Assembly (NCBI RefSeq): GCF_963678635.1
Contig: NC_087063.1
Span: forward strand, 38,022,759-38,086,758
Direction: 5' to 3'
DNA from: Symsagittifera roscoffensis
Lineage: Eukaryota; Xenacoelomorpha; Acoela; Convolutidae
DNA: 64,000 nucleotides
The notes below the pieces were generated by a model, which ran no database searches, was not told the DNA's origin, and saw nothing but the letters and a program-made list of their open reading frames with translations. The first letter of the stretch is position 1, and each line of letters starts with the position of its first letter. The position numbers were made by a program, and so were the translations under genes. Positions 48,291 to 61,160 of the stretch are shown piece after piece.

Positions 48291-49552
48291 ATTCAAGTTG
48301 TTCAAAAACTGAATCGATTTGCAACATCCGTAAGTTTTGTACGCAAGCTGTTCACGCTATGGAATGTTTAGTTATTTCTTCTTTTTACAAGAGGGAATTG
48401 GCTCGCACAAAAATCTTTTTGCAAGTTCTTTCAGGTAGTAAAAACTTTCAAAAAATAGGAATTTCAAAGCAAATTTGCAAAAATCAGTTTTTAACGCAAG
48501 CTTTTCAAGCTTTGGTATTTTAAAAGTGTTCAAGTTCTGCATAGATTACAATGTTTTGTGAGAAGTGTAAGTTTTCTTTAAGCAAGCTGTTCCAGCTATT
48601 AAACTTTCGAAAAACTTCCAGTAATTCATATTCTAAATCGGTTTGCCAAAGCCATAATTTTTTTAGGAGAACTGTTGGAGCTGTGAACTTAGAAATATTT
48701 CAATTTATTTCATTGGCTAAACCAATTCGCAAAAACTTCAAGTTGTTCAAAAACTGAGTTTATTCGCGAAAACTTTAATTTTTCCCAGCAAGCTATTTAA
48801 GCTTTAAAACTTTGAAATACTTCATAATGTTCGTACACTTAATCAGTTTACAAAATATTTTAGTTTTTTGAGCGAAATTATATTCAAGCTATGAAGTTTT
48901 GAATTATTTCAAGTTTCTTCATAGACGGAAGTGGTTGGCTAAAAATTCTAAAATTTCTTTGCGAGCTTTTTCGACTTTAAAAAATTTTAAGCTACTTCAT
49001 AGCACGAACCAGTTTGCAAAGAACTCAAGTTGATCATAGACTGAATCGGTTCGCAAATATCGTAAATTTTTTTAGATAGCTATTCAAGCTGATCTTAGAA
49101 ATCATTCAACTTAATTCAGAGACTGAACCATATTGAAAAAAAATCCATGTTATTTTTGGACTGAATCAGTCCGCAAAAAAAACTAAATTTTCTCATTAGG
49201 CTATTTATCGTGTAAAATTTTGAAATACTTCGGGTTTTTCATAGCATCAATTGGTTTGCAAAATTTGTAAGTACTTTGAGCAATTTTTTTAGGCTTTAAA
49301 ACCTAAAAACTCAAGATTTTTATAGACTGAATCGGTTCGCAAAAATCTTAATTTAATTTAAAAAGCTATTCAACCCATGAGATTAGTTTGTTTCAAGGAT
49401 TGAACCAATTTGCATAAGATTTTTAGACTCCATCGGTCCGCGAAAAAACTAAATTTCTTCATCAAGCTTTCAGAGATGTAAAAATTTGAATTAGTCATGT
49501 TGATCATTTTTTCAGAGATTGAAATGATTTGCGAGAATTGTAAGTTTTGCGA

Positions 49553-52500
49553 GAAATGTTTTAAGCTATTTAATAAACCGTACCAGTTCGCAAAAACTTC
49601 AAATTGTTTTCAGACCGAATCGGTTTGCGAAAAAAAAAGATTGATTAACAAGCTATTCCAGTTATGAACTTTGAAGTATTCAAGTTTTTTACAAAAACCA
49701 AAGCTGTTTGCCTAAAAAAACTATCATAGAAAGCTATCCCAGCTTTTAAAAATCATTAGCTTCAAATTTTTCATAGATTGAACTGGTCGCAAAAAATTGG
49801 AAGTTTTATACGCAATTCTCAAGCAATGAGTTTTAAAAACTTTTCAAAGAAAAAAGTTTTCCGCTAGATGTGAAAGTGTTTTTCCATAGATTGAAATGTT
49901 TCGCAAGATTCGTAATACTTTCCGCAAGCTTTGTAAGCTATGATTCTATAAAAACCTTCTCAAATTTTTAAGACACTAATTTGGTTAGCGTGAAGTGTAA
50001 GTTTCTTTAAGCAAGCACTTCCAGCTATGAAACATCCAAAACAATTCAAGCCATTTGGTAAAAAGAATTGGTTCGCAAAAAATTTAGGTTTTTCTTAGTA
50101 ATTTATTTAAGATCAAATTAATCATAGACTGAATCCGTTCGCAAAAATTTTACTTGTTTTGGGAGAGTTATTCTAGTTATGAAACTTCGATTTTTCAAGT
50201 TGCTCATAAATTGAATCAGTTCGATTAAAAAAACGTTTTTTTGAGCAAGCTATTCAAGATATGAAATTTTGAAAAATTTCATTTTGATCAAAGACTAAAT
50301 CGTATCGCAAAAACATTGAAAAACTTGAAACTTTTCAAAGTTTCATAGCTGGAAGAACGTGCTCAGAAAATCGGTCTATGAATAAGTTGTTTCGTACGTT
50401 TGTAGCAGAGCTATCTAAGCTATGAAACTTTGGAAAAAAGTTCAAGTTGTTCATAGACTGAATCAGTTCGCAAAAATCTTAGTTTTTGGTCAAAATATTT
50501 GGCAAGCTATAAAACTTTGAAACAAATCAAGTTGTTCATAGACTGAAACGATTTGCAAAAATGGTAGTTTTTCTGCGCAAAATCGTATTTTTTCTGATTC
50601 AGATTTCAAATTGATACAGGTTACTTCATAGACCGAATCGATTTGCTGAAATTTATTTTTATTATTTCACTTCTAATTTTTTCAAGTTTTTGCGAAGACC
50701 GAATTGGTTCCGATATCTCAAAGTTTTTTCCAAACAAGCCATTTAAGCCTTGGAACTTTGAAACTTTTCACGTTGATCATAGTCTGAGTTCGTTCAAAAT
50801 TTCAAAAACCGTTTCATAAAACGATTGCTTTGCAAAAATTGCACAAAATTCAAGTTATTTTAGACGGAATCGGTTCGCAAAATTGTAAGTTTTCTGTTGT
50901 GAGCTCTTCTAGCTTTGAACTTTGAAACGTTTCAAGTTTTTTTATGGACCAAATCAGTTCGCAAAAAAACTTTAAGCAGGATACTCCAGTTTTGACCTTT
51001 TGACAGTTCATAGACCAGTTTTCTGAGCACGTTCTTCCAGCTATAAAACTTGAAAAAATTCAAATTGTTCAAAAACTGAATCGATTTGCAACATCCGTAA
51101 GTTTTGTACGCAAGCTGTTCACGCTATGGAATGTTTAGTTATTTCTTCTTTTTACAAGATGGAATTGGCTCGCACAAAAATCTTTTTGCAAGTTCTTTCA
51201 GGTAGTAAAAACTTTCAAAAAATAGGAATTTCAAAGCAAATTTGCAAAAATCAGTTTTTAACGCAAGCTTTTCAAGCTTTGGTATTTTAAAAGTGTTCAA
51301 GTTCTGCATAGATTACAATGTTTTGTGAGAAGTGTAAGTTTTCTTTAAGCAAGCTGTTCCAGCTATTAAACTTTCGAAAAACTTCCAGTAATTCATATTC
51401 TAAATCGGTTTGCCAAAGCCATAATTTTTTTAGGAGAACTGTTGGAGCTGTGAACTTAGAAATATTTCAATTTATTTCATTGGCTAAACCAATTCGCAAA
51501 AATTTCAAGTTGTTCAAAAACTGAGTTTATTCGCGAAAACTTTAATTTTTCCCAGCAAGCTATTTAAGCTTTAAAACTTTGAAATACTTCATAATGTTCG
51601 TACACTTAATCAGTTTACAAAATATTTTAGTTTTTTGAGCGAAATTATATTCAAGCTATGAAGTTTTGAATTATTTCAAGTTTCTTCATAGACGGAAGTG
51701 GTTGGCTAAAAATTCTAAAATTTCTTTGCGAGCTTTTTCGACTTTAAAAAATTTTAAGCTACTTCATAGCACGAACCAGTTTGCAAAGAACTCAAGTTGA
51801 TCATAGACTGAATCGGTTCGCAAATATCGTAAATTTTTTTAGATAGCTATTCAAGCTGATCTTAGAAATATTTCAACTTAATTCAGAGACTGAGCCAGGT
51901 TGAAAAAAATCCAAGTTATTTTTGGACTGAACCAGTCCGCAAAAAAAATAAAAATTCTCATTAGGCTTTTTATGGTATAAAATTTTGAAATACTTCGGGT
52001 TTTTATTAAAATTAATCGGTTCGCAAAAATTGTAAGTTTTTGAGCGAATTTTTTGAGGCTTTGAAACCTGAAAACGCAAGTTTTCATAGACTAAATTGGT
52101 TCGCAAAATTCTAAGTATAATTTAAAAAGCTATTCAAGCTATGAAATTAGAAATGATTAGGTTATTTCATAGATTGAACCAATTTGCATAGGATTTTTAG
52201 ACTCCATCGGTCCGCAAAAAAAACTGAGTTTCTTCAGCAGGCTTCAGTGATTAAAAAAATGAGTTGGTTATGTTGACCATTTTTTCAAAGATTGAATTGG
52301 TTTGCGAGAAATTTAAGTTTTTTCTAGGCAAGCTCTTCCAGTTATGCAAACTAAAAAAACCAAGTTGATCTTAGACAAAAATAAATTGAAAAACCGTGCG
52401 TTTTTAGGCAAGCTTTTCAGTCTATAAAAATGAACTTTTTCAAGTTTTTCGAAGAAAAAACTGCTTCGTGAGAAGTGTTTGTTTTTTTACGCAAACTCTT

Positions 52501-52864
52501 CCAGCTATGAAACTTCAAAACAAACTCTAAAATAATGATAGACTGAATCGGTTTAAGCTATGAACTTTAAGCTATGAACTAATCGTGTCTTAGAAGCTAT
52601 GAACTTAGAAAATTAGAATTAGCTATCTCATAAATCGTACCAGTTCGCAAAAATTTGGAATTGTTTTTAGACGGAATCGGTTTGCGAAGTTTTAAAGTTT
52701 TCTCGATAAGCTTTTAACGATACAAAATTTTGGAAAAAAAAACTGCTTCGTGAGAAGTGTATGTTTTTTTACGCAAACTCTTCCAGCTATGAAACTTCAA
52801 AACAAACTCTAAAATAATGATAGACTGAATCGGTTTAAATAATTAAATTTAAGATACGAACTTA
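49553..52864 (+). repeat. 3.3-kb satellite block P, copy 3
   Basis: It begins GAAATGTTTTAAGCTATTTA and ends where the same start recurs at 52865, a length of 3,312 bp. It keeps the 127-bp segment lost from copy 2 and has two 283-bp units. It shares ATCCGTAAG and GTTTAGTTATTTCTTC variants with the partial copy at 48298-49080 rather than with copies 1 and 2. Confidence 0.85.
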
Positions 52865-53219
52865 GAAATGTTTTAAAATATTTAATAAACCGTACCAGTT
52901 CGCAAAAATTTCAAATTGTTTTTAGACGGAATCGGTTTGCGAAGTTTTAAAGTTATCTCGATAAGCTTTTAACGATACAAAATTTCAAAATACTTCGTGT
53001 TAATCATAAACTGAATCTGTTTGGGAAGTTTTTCGGGAAAGTCCTTCAATCTATGAAAAAATAATTCATAGTTATATCATTTTTTCTAAGACTTGATCAT
53101 CGTTTCAAAGAAAAGTTTCAAGTTTTCTATGCGAGCTATTCCGGCTTTGAACTTTGAAATGTTCCAATATATTTCACAGTCCGAACCAGTTCGCAAAAGT
53201 TTCAAATTGATCATAGACT

Positions 53220-56200
53220 ATGCAAACTAAAAAAAACAAGCTGTTCATAGATTAAATTAAAGAGAAAAAATTGTGAATTTTTTACGCAAGCTTTACAGGC
53301 TATGAAACATTGAACTTTTTTCAATTTTTCAGAAAAAGAACTGCTTCGTGAGAAGTGTAAGTTTTTTAAAGCAAACTCCTCCAGCTATGAAACTCCTAAA
53401 TAAACTCTAAACAAAATTAGACTGAATCGATTACCAAAAATTGTTAGTTTCGCTAGGAAAGATATTCAAGCTATGAACTTAAAAATATTATTTCATAAAT
53501 CGTACCAGTTAGCAAAGTGTCAAATTAATTTTAGACAGAATCGGTTCGCGAAAAATTTTGGTTTTTTCAACAAGCTTTTAAATCATAGACTGAATCTGTT
53601 TGCAAGACTTCATACGTTTTTTAAGTCATTCAATCTATAAAATTCTTGATTTTTTTGATGTTGTTCATAGACTGATTCGGTTCGCAAAGTTTTTGAGCAA
53701 GCTATTATTCGAGCTATGGAACTTAGAAACATTTCAAATTGTTCATAGATGAAATTGGTTAGCAGGAATTGTAAGTTTTTGAGCAAACTATTTTTCAAGC
53801 TGGAGACATTGAATTAATTCGAGTTTCTTCATAGATTGAATTGGTTTGCGATGAGTTTCAAAGTTACTAATGGACCTAATCTGGCTGTGAACTTTGTAAT
53901 GTTTCAATTTGTTTCAAATATCAATTCAATTTGCGAAAAAAAGGTAATTATCAAGCTTTTCCAGCTATGAACTTGAGCTGGAGACATTGAAACAATTCAA
54001 GTTTCTTCATAGACGGAATTGTTTTGCGATGAGTTTTAAATTTACTAATGGAACTATTCTGGCTGTGATTTTTGTAATGTTTCAATTTGTTTCAAAGACC
54101 AATTCAATTTGCGAAAAAAATTCCTCGCAGGCTTTTCCAGCTTTGATTTTTGAGAATCTTAAGGTGTTTTTTATAAATGAATTGTTCCGCAAAACTCGAT
54201 AGTTTTGCAAAACTCGAAACGTTTCGCAATTTTTTCACAATAGCTTCTGAAGCTTTGAAATTTAGAAAACTTTCCATTTTTTTCAGAGTCTTAGTTGGTG
54301 AGCGAGAATTGTTAATTTTTGAAGCAAACTCTTCCAGCTATGAAACTTCAAAAAACTCACGCTGTTCGTAAAATTTTTATATTCGCCAAAATCATAAAAT
54401 TACCCGCACGCTGTTCGAGCTATGAAATTGTGAAACTGAATCGGTTCGCAGTAAAATAGGGTTTTCAAAGCATGTTAATCGATGTCAGAAACTTTGAAAT
54501 ATTTCAATTTGTTCATAATTTGAATCGGTTTGAAACAAGCGCAAGTTTTTTATGTAAGATTTTCAATGGATTCGCGAAAATTGTATGTTTTTTGAGCGAA
54601 TTCTTTTAGGCGTTAAAACCAAAAAAACTCAAGTTGTTCACAGACTGAGTCGGTACGGAAAAATCTTAAGTTAAATTTAAAAAGCTATTCAAGCTAATAA
54701 ATTAGAAATAATCAGGTTTTTTCATAGATTGAACCAATTTGCATAAGATTTCAAGTTGTTTTTAGACTCCATCGGTTCGCGAAAAAATTAGGTTTCTTCA
54801 GCAAGCTTTCAGAGATGTAAAAATTGAAACGGTTATGTTGATCGATTTTTTAAAAGACTGAATTGGTTTGCGAGAAGTGTATGTTTTTCTAAGCAAGCTC
54901 TTCGAGCAATGCAAATTTAAAAAATCAAGTTGTTCTTAGACTAAATTAGTTCGCAAAAAATTTAAGTTTTTTTCAGAAAACTTTACAAGCTGTAAAAATT
55001 GAGAACCTTTATAGTTTTCCATGGATAAAATTGGTTCTTGGAAAATTTTAGTTATTTTATGGGAGCTATTCCGGCTCTGTTTACTTAATTGTTTCAAGTT
55101 ATTTCATACACCAAACCAGCTCGCGAGAATTTAAAGTTGTTTTAGACTAATTTGATTCTCTAAATTTTTATTTTTTCTCAGCAAGTTATTAAAGATGTAA
55201 CACTTTGAAAAATTCTATATTGATCATAGATTGAATCGGTTTGCAAAAACTGTTGATTTTTTGCAAGACCTCCTTTGCACAATTTTAACTTTTTGCTCAG
55301 CAAGTAATTCCAGATCTGAAACTTTGACATACTTCAAATTGATCATAGACTGAATCGGTTCCCAAAAAATGTACGGTTTTGAAGAGCAGTATTCAAGCAA
55401 GGAAACTGGGATTTTTTGAAGTTGTTTTTCCACTGAATCAATTCGCAAAAATCGTACTTTTTTTGAGCAAATTATTTTTCAAGCTCTGAAACTTTAAAGC
55501 AATTCAAATTGTACATAGACTGAATTGGGTAGCAAAAATTGAAGTTTCTTTCTTGAAACTATTCAAGCTGTGAAACATAAGCTTGGGTTACAAGCTGTGA
55601 AACATATTAAACGTTTTCAAGCTGTTTTCAAGCTTGAAAAAATTTAAAACATTCAATGGGCAAAATTGGTTTTCGAAAAGTTTAGTTTTTCTATGCGAGC
55701 TATTCTAGTTTTGACTTTTGAAAAATTTCAAGTTAATTCATAGACCGAAGCAGTTCGCAAAAATATCAAGTACTCTTTAGAATAAATTGAATCGCAAAAA
55801 AATTTCTCCGTTAACTAATGAAGATCTAGGACTTTGAAAATTTTCGTAATGATCATAGGTTGAATCGGTTTGCAAAAACCATAAGATTTTTAATCAAGAT
55901 TTTCAAGCTAGGAAATTCAGAAAAACTTTCAAGTTTTTTTAATAAGCTGAACAGCTTCGCAAGAAGAATAAGATTTTCTAAGCAAGTTGTTCCAGCAATG
56001 AAACATTGAAAAATTTCAAGTTGTTCATAAACTTAAAATATCGCAAAAATCATCGCAAAATTTCACGCAGGCTGTTTCAGCTTTAAAATTTTGAAACATT
56101 TCAAATTTTTCATTGATAGAATTGGTCTTGACAAAAAAAATTATTTGCAATTTCTTCTTGCTACGAAACGAAACTTCAAAAAATTTTAAGTAATTTTATT

Positions 56201-57900
56201 GAATGTATCGGTTTGCGATAAAAAAAAGGTTTACAAAGCAAGTTATTCCATCTGAAAACTTTTTAAAATTTTCCAGTTGATCGTAGATTGAATCGGTTTG
56301 CAACAATCGTACGTTTTTTTGCAAGCTTTTTAAGCTATGAAATTTTGAAACTCTTCATAAACTGAATTGGTTTGCAGGAATTACAAACTTTTCTCAGCAA
56401 GTTCTTTCTGCTATGAGACTTTGAAAAAAACTGAAAGTTGTTCAAAGACTGAATCGGTTTGCAGGAAATTAGTACATAGCAAGCTATTCCAGCCAGGAAT
56501 AATGAAAATTTCAAATTTTTTAAGACTGAACGAGGTCGCAAAACTCGTTTTTACGCAAGTTTTTCAACCTATGATTTTTTGAAACTTTCTATTTTTTCAA
56601 AGACTAAAATGGTTCGCGGGAACTGTTCGTTTTTTGAGCAAAATATTGTTCAAGCTATGAAACTTTGAAACAATTCAAGTTTCTTCATTGATGGAATTGG
56701 TTCGCGAAAAGTTATAAATTTTCTATGCGAGCTACTCCGGCTTTGAAGTTTGAAATGTTTCAAAATATTCCATAGATCGAACTTGTTAAACTATTGAAGA
56801 TAAAAAACTTTGAAAAACTTCATGTTGATCATAAATTGAATCGGTTAGCAAAAACTGTAGGTTGCTTTGCATGCTTTTCAGGCTATAAAGTTTTGATTTT
56901 TTTTTTTCAAAATTTTTCATAGGCTGTAGCTTCGCAAGAAGAATAAGTTTTTCTAAACAAGAGAACTGTAAAACTTCCAAAAATTTCAAATAAGTTCATG
57001 GATTGAACCCTAGCGTGATAAAATAGTGTTTTCAAAAAAAATAATCCAGCGAAAAAATTTTGAAACTTTTTTTGTTCATAGACAAAACTTTTTTCAAGTT
57101 GTTCATAAACTGACTCGGTTTGCAAAGGTCGTAAATCTTTTTGGATAGCTATGAAAGCTGATCTTGGAATATTTTCAACTGAATTCGGAGACCAAATCAG
57201 TTCGCAAAAATTCCAAGTTAATTTTAAACTGAATCAGTTCGCAAAAAAAATTAATTTTTCTCATTAAGCTATTTAAGGTATTAAATTTTGAATTACTTCC
57301 TTTTTTTCATAGAACCAATCGGTTCGCAAAAATTGTAAATTTTTGAGCGATTTTTTTATAAGCTTTGAAACCTAAAAACTCCAGTTGTTCATAGACTGAA
57401 ACGATTCGCAAAAAGCCTAATTTTTTTTTAAAATCTTTTCAAGCTATGAAATTAGAAATTATTAGGTTTTTTCATAGATTGAGCGAATTTGCATAAGATT
57501 TCAAGTTGTTTTTAGATTCTATCGGTTCGCGAAAAAATTAGGTTTCTTCAGCAAGCTTTCAGAGATGTAGAAATTTGAAAGAACTTTGTTGATCAGTTTT
57601 TGAAAGACTGAATTGGTTTGCGAGAAATGTAGGTATTTCTAAGCAAGCTCTTCCAGCTATGCAAATTTTAAAAAATCAAGCTGTTCATAGACTAAAAGAG
57701 TTCGCAAAAATTGAAGTTTTTTTCAGAAACCTTTTCAAGCTGTGAAAATTTGAAAAATCTATAGTTTTCCATGGAAGAAATTGGTTCTGGCAAAAATTTA
57801 GTTTTTTATGCGAGCTATTCCGGCTTCGTTTTCAAAAATGTTTCAAGTTATTTCATATACCAAACCATTTCGCGAAAATTTCAAGTTCTTTTTAGTATGA
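53220..57900 (+). repeat. Satellite subdomain with about 2.76-kb period
   Basis: A chain of variants (AGATTTCAAGTTGTTTTTAG, then AGCAAGCTTTCAGAGATG, then TATAGTTTTCCATGGA) occurs at about 54745-55025 and again at about 57500-57775, offset by about 2,757 bp. Identity is moderate. A local tandem pair at 53790-54110 repeats GGAGACATTGAA followed by TTCTTCATAGA. Confidence 0.6.
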
Positions 57901-60900
57901 AATGAATCGCCAAACCCTTTTCTCCGCGAACTACTGCAGATCTAAGACTTTGAAAAAATTCATATTGATCATAGATTGAATCGTTTTGCAAAAATTGTAA
58001 TTTTTTTTCTCAAAATTTTCAATCTATGAAATTCAGAAAAAACTTTCAAGTTTTTTTATAAGCTGAACAGCTTCGCAACCAGAATAGGATTTTCTAAAGA
58101 AGTGAACTATAAAACTTAGAAAAAATTCAAACAAATTCAAAGACTGAATCCTTCCGTGATAAAACAGTGTTTTGAAAAAAAATTAATCCAGCTAAGAAAC
58201 TTTGAAACTTTTCATTTCGTTCATAGTCTGAATTAATTTGAAACTTTCGTAAGTTTTTTAAGTGAACATTACAAGCTATGAAAGATTTTTCATTAAGTGA
58301 ATACGATTGCAAACTAAGCAAAAACGCTTCATGATGTTCATAGGCTGAATCAGTTTGCAAAAATCGTATTTGTTCTTCGAGCAAACTTTTATTCAAGCTC
58401 TGAAACTTAAAAACATATCAATTTGTACATAGACTGATTTGGGTCGCAAAAACTGAAATTTTTTTTCACAAAAGTATTCAAGCTGTAAAACATAAGCTTG
58501 GGATTCAAGCTATGAAACATAAGAAAGGTTCTCGAGCTGTTTTCAAGCTCTAAAAAATTTTAAAAAATTCAATGGACGAAATTGATCTTTGAAAAGTATA
58601 GTTTTTCTGTGCGAGCTACTCCAGTTTGACTTTTGAAATGTTTCAAGTTAATTCATAGACATAACAAGTTAGCAAAGAAGATCTAAGACTTTGAAAACTT
58701 TAATAATGATCATAGATTGAATCGGTTTGCAAAAATCGTAATTTTTTTTCTCAAGATTTTCAAGCTATGAAATTCAGAAAAACTTCCAAGTTTTTTATAA
58801 GCTGAACAGTATCGCAACCAGAATAAGATTTTCTAAAGAAGTGAACTTTAAAATTTATAAAAATTTCAAATAAATTCATAGACTGAATTCTTCCGTGATA
58901 AAATAGTGTTTTGAAAAAAATTAATCCAGCTAAGAAACTTTGAAACTTTTCATTTCGTTCATAGTCTAAATCAATTTGAAACTTTCGTAAGTTTTTTAAG
59001 TAATCATTACAAGCTATGAAAGTTTTTCATTAAGTGAATACGATTGCAAACTATGCAAAAACGCTTCATGATGTTCATAGGCTGAATCAGCTCGCAAAAT
59101 CGTATTTTTTTTCGAGCAAACTTTTATTCAAGCTCTGAAACTTAAAAACATATCAAGTTGTACATAGACTAATTTGAATCGCAAAAAATGAATTTTTTTT
59201 CACAAAAGTAATCAAGCTGTGAAATATAAGCTTGGGTTTCAAACTAAAATCGTAATTTTTTCTCAAGATTTTCAAGCTATGAAACTCAGAAAAACTTTAA
59301 AGTTTTTTTAAAAGCTGAACAGCTTCGCAACCAGAATAAGATTTTCTAAAGAAGTGAACTATAAAACTTAACAAGTTAGCAAAGAAGATCTAAGACTTTG
59401 AAAACTTTAATAATGATCATAGATTGAATCGGTTTGCAAAAATCGTAATTTTTTTTCTCAAGATTTTCAAGCTATGAAATTCAGAAAAACTTCCAAGTTT
59501 TTTATAAGCTGAACAGTATCGCAACCAGAATAAGATTTTCTAAAGAAGTGAACTTTAAAATTTATAAAAATTTCAAATAAAATCATAGACTGAATTCTTT
59601 TGTGATAAAATGGTGTTTTAAAAAAATTAATCCAGCTGAGAAAATTTGAAAGTTTTCATTTCGTTCATAGTCTGAATCAATTTGAAACTTTCGTAAGTTT
59701 TTTAAGTAATCAATACAAGCTATAAAAGTTTTTCTATAAGTAGACACGATTGCAAACTATGCAAAAACGCTTCATGATATTCATAGACTGAATCACTTCG
59801 CAAAAATCGTATTTTTTTTCGAGCAAACTTTAATTCAAGCTCTGAAACTTAAAAACATATCAAGTTGTACATAAACTGATTTGGGTCGCAAAAATTGAAA
59901 TTTTTTCACAAAAGTACTCAAGCTGTGAAACATAAGCTTGGGATCCAAGCTATGAAACATAAGAAAGGTTCTCAAGCTGTTTTCAAGCTTTAAAAAATTT
60001 TAAAAAATTCAATGGACGAAATTGGTTTTTGAAAAGTATAGTTTCTGTATGCGAGCTACTCCAGTTTGACTTTTGAAATGTTTCAAGTTAATTCGTAGAC
60101 ATAACAAATTAGCAAAGAAGATCTAAGACTTTGAAAATTTTAATAATGATCATAGATTGAATCGGTTTGCAAAAATCGTAATTTTTTTTCTCAAGATTTT
60201 CCAGCTATGAAATTCAGAAAAATTTTCAAGTTTTTTATAAGCTGAACAGCTTCGCAACCGGAATAAGATTTTCTAAAGAAGTGAACTATAAAACTTATAA
60301 AAGTTTCAAATAAAATCATAGACTGAATTCTTCCGTGATAAAATAGTGTTTTAAAAAAAATTAATCCAGCTAAGAAAATTTGAAAGTTTTCATTTCGTTC
60401 ATAGTCTGAATCAATTTGAAACTTTCGTAAGTTTTTTAAGTAATCAATACAAGCTATGAAAGTTTTTCTATAAGTAGATACGATTGCAAACTATGCAAAA
60501 ACGCTTCATGATATTCATAGACTGAATCACTTCGCAAAAATCGTATTTTTTTTCGAGCAAACTTTTATTCAAGCTCTGAAACTTAAAAACATATCAAGTT
60601 GTACATAGACTGATTTGGGTCGCAAAAATCGAAATTTTTTCACAAAAGTATTCAAGCTGTGAAACATAAGCTTGGGATTCAAGCTATGAAACATGAGAAA
60701 GGTTCTCAAGCTGTTTTCAAGCTTTAAAAAATTTTAAAAAATTCAATGGACGAAATTGGTTTTTGAAAAGTATAGTTTCTGTATGCGAGCTACTCCAGTT
60801 TGACTTTTGAAAGGTTTGCAAAAATCGTAATTTTTTTTCTCAAGATTTTCAAGCTATGAAATTCAGAAAAAAATTTCAAGTTTTTTTATAAGCTGAACAG

Positions 60901-61160
60901 CTTCGCAACCAGAATAGGATTTTCTAAAGAAGTGAACTAAAAAACTTATAAAAGTTTCAAATAAAATCATAGACTGAATTCTTCCGTGATAAAATAGTTT
61001 TTTGAAAAAAAATTTATCCAGCTAAGAAACTTTGAAACTTTTCATTTCGTTCATAGTCTGAATCAATTTGAAATTTTCGTAAATTTTTCATGTAATCAGT
61101 TCAAGCTTTGAAAGTTTTTCTTTAAGTGAATACGATTGCAAACTAAGCAAAAACGCTTCA
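57900..61160 (+). repeat. Higher-order repeat, about 0.72-0.74-kb period
   Basis: CTGAACAGCTTCGCAACCAG and close variants recur at about 58063, 58801, 59317, 59505, 60241 and 60893, and AGCTTGGGATTCAAGCTATG-type segments at about 58492, 59932 and 60665. Two units are truncated (59.24-59.50 and 60.81-60.95 kb), showing internal deletion or exchange. Each unit also holds GTGATAAAATAGTGTTTT and ACGCTTCATGATGTTCATAG. Confidence 0.8.

Larger units (their letters stand above)
43604..53219 (+). repeat. Satellite mega-block M2 (partial duplicate of M1)
   Basis: Its beginning matches 23812 onward and its end matches the end of M1. Between them are fewer 1.1-kb units (44-48 kb), a partial P block from 48298, and one full P block (49553-52864). 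It is 9.6 kb against 17.8 kb for M1, so the two differ by loss or gain of whole higher-order units. Confidence 0.65.
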
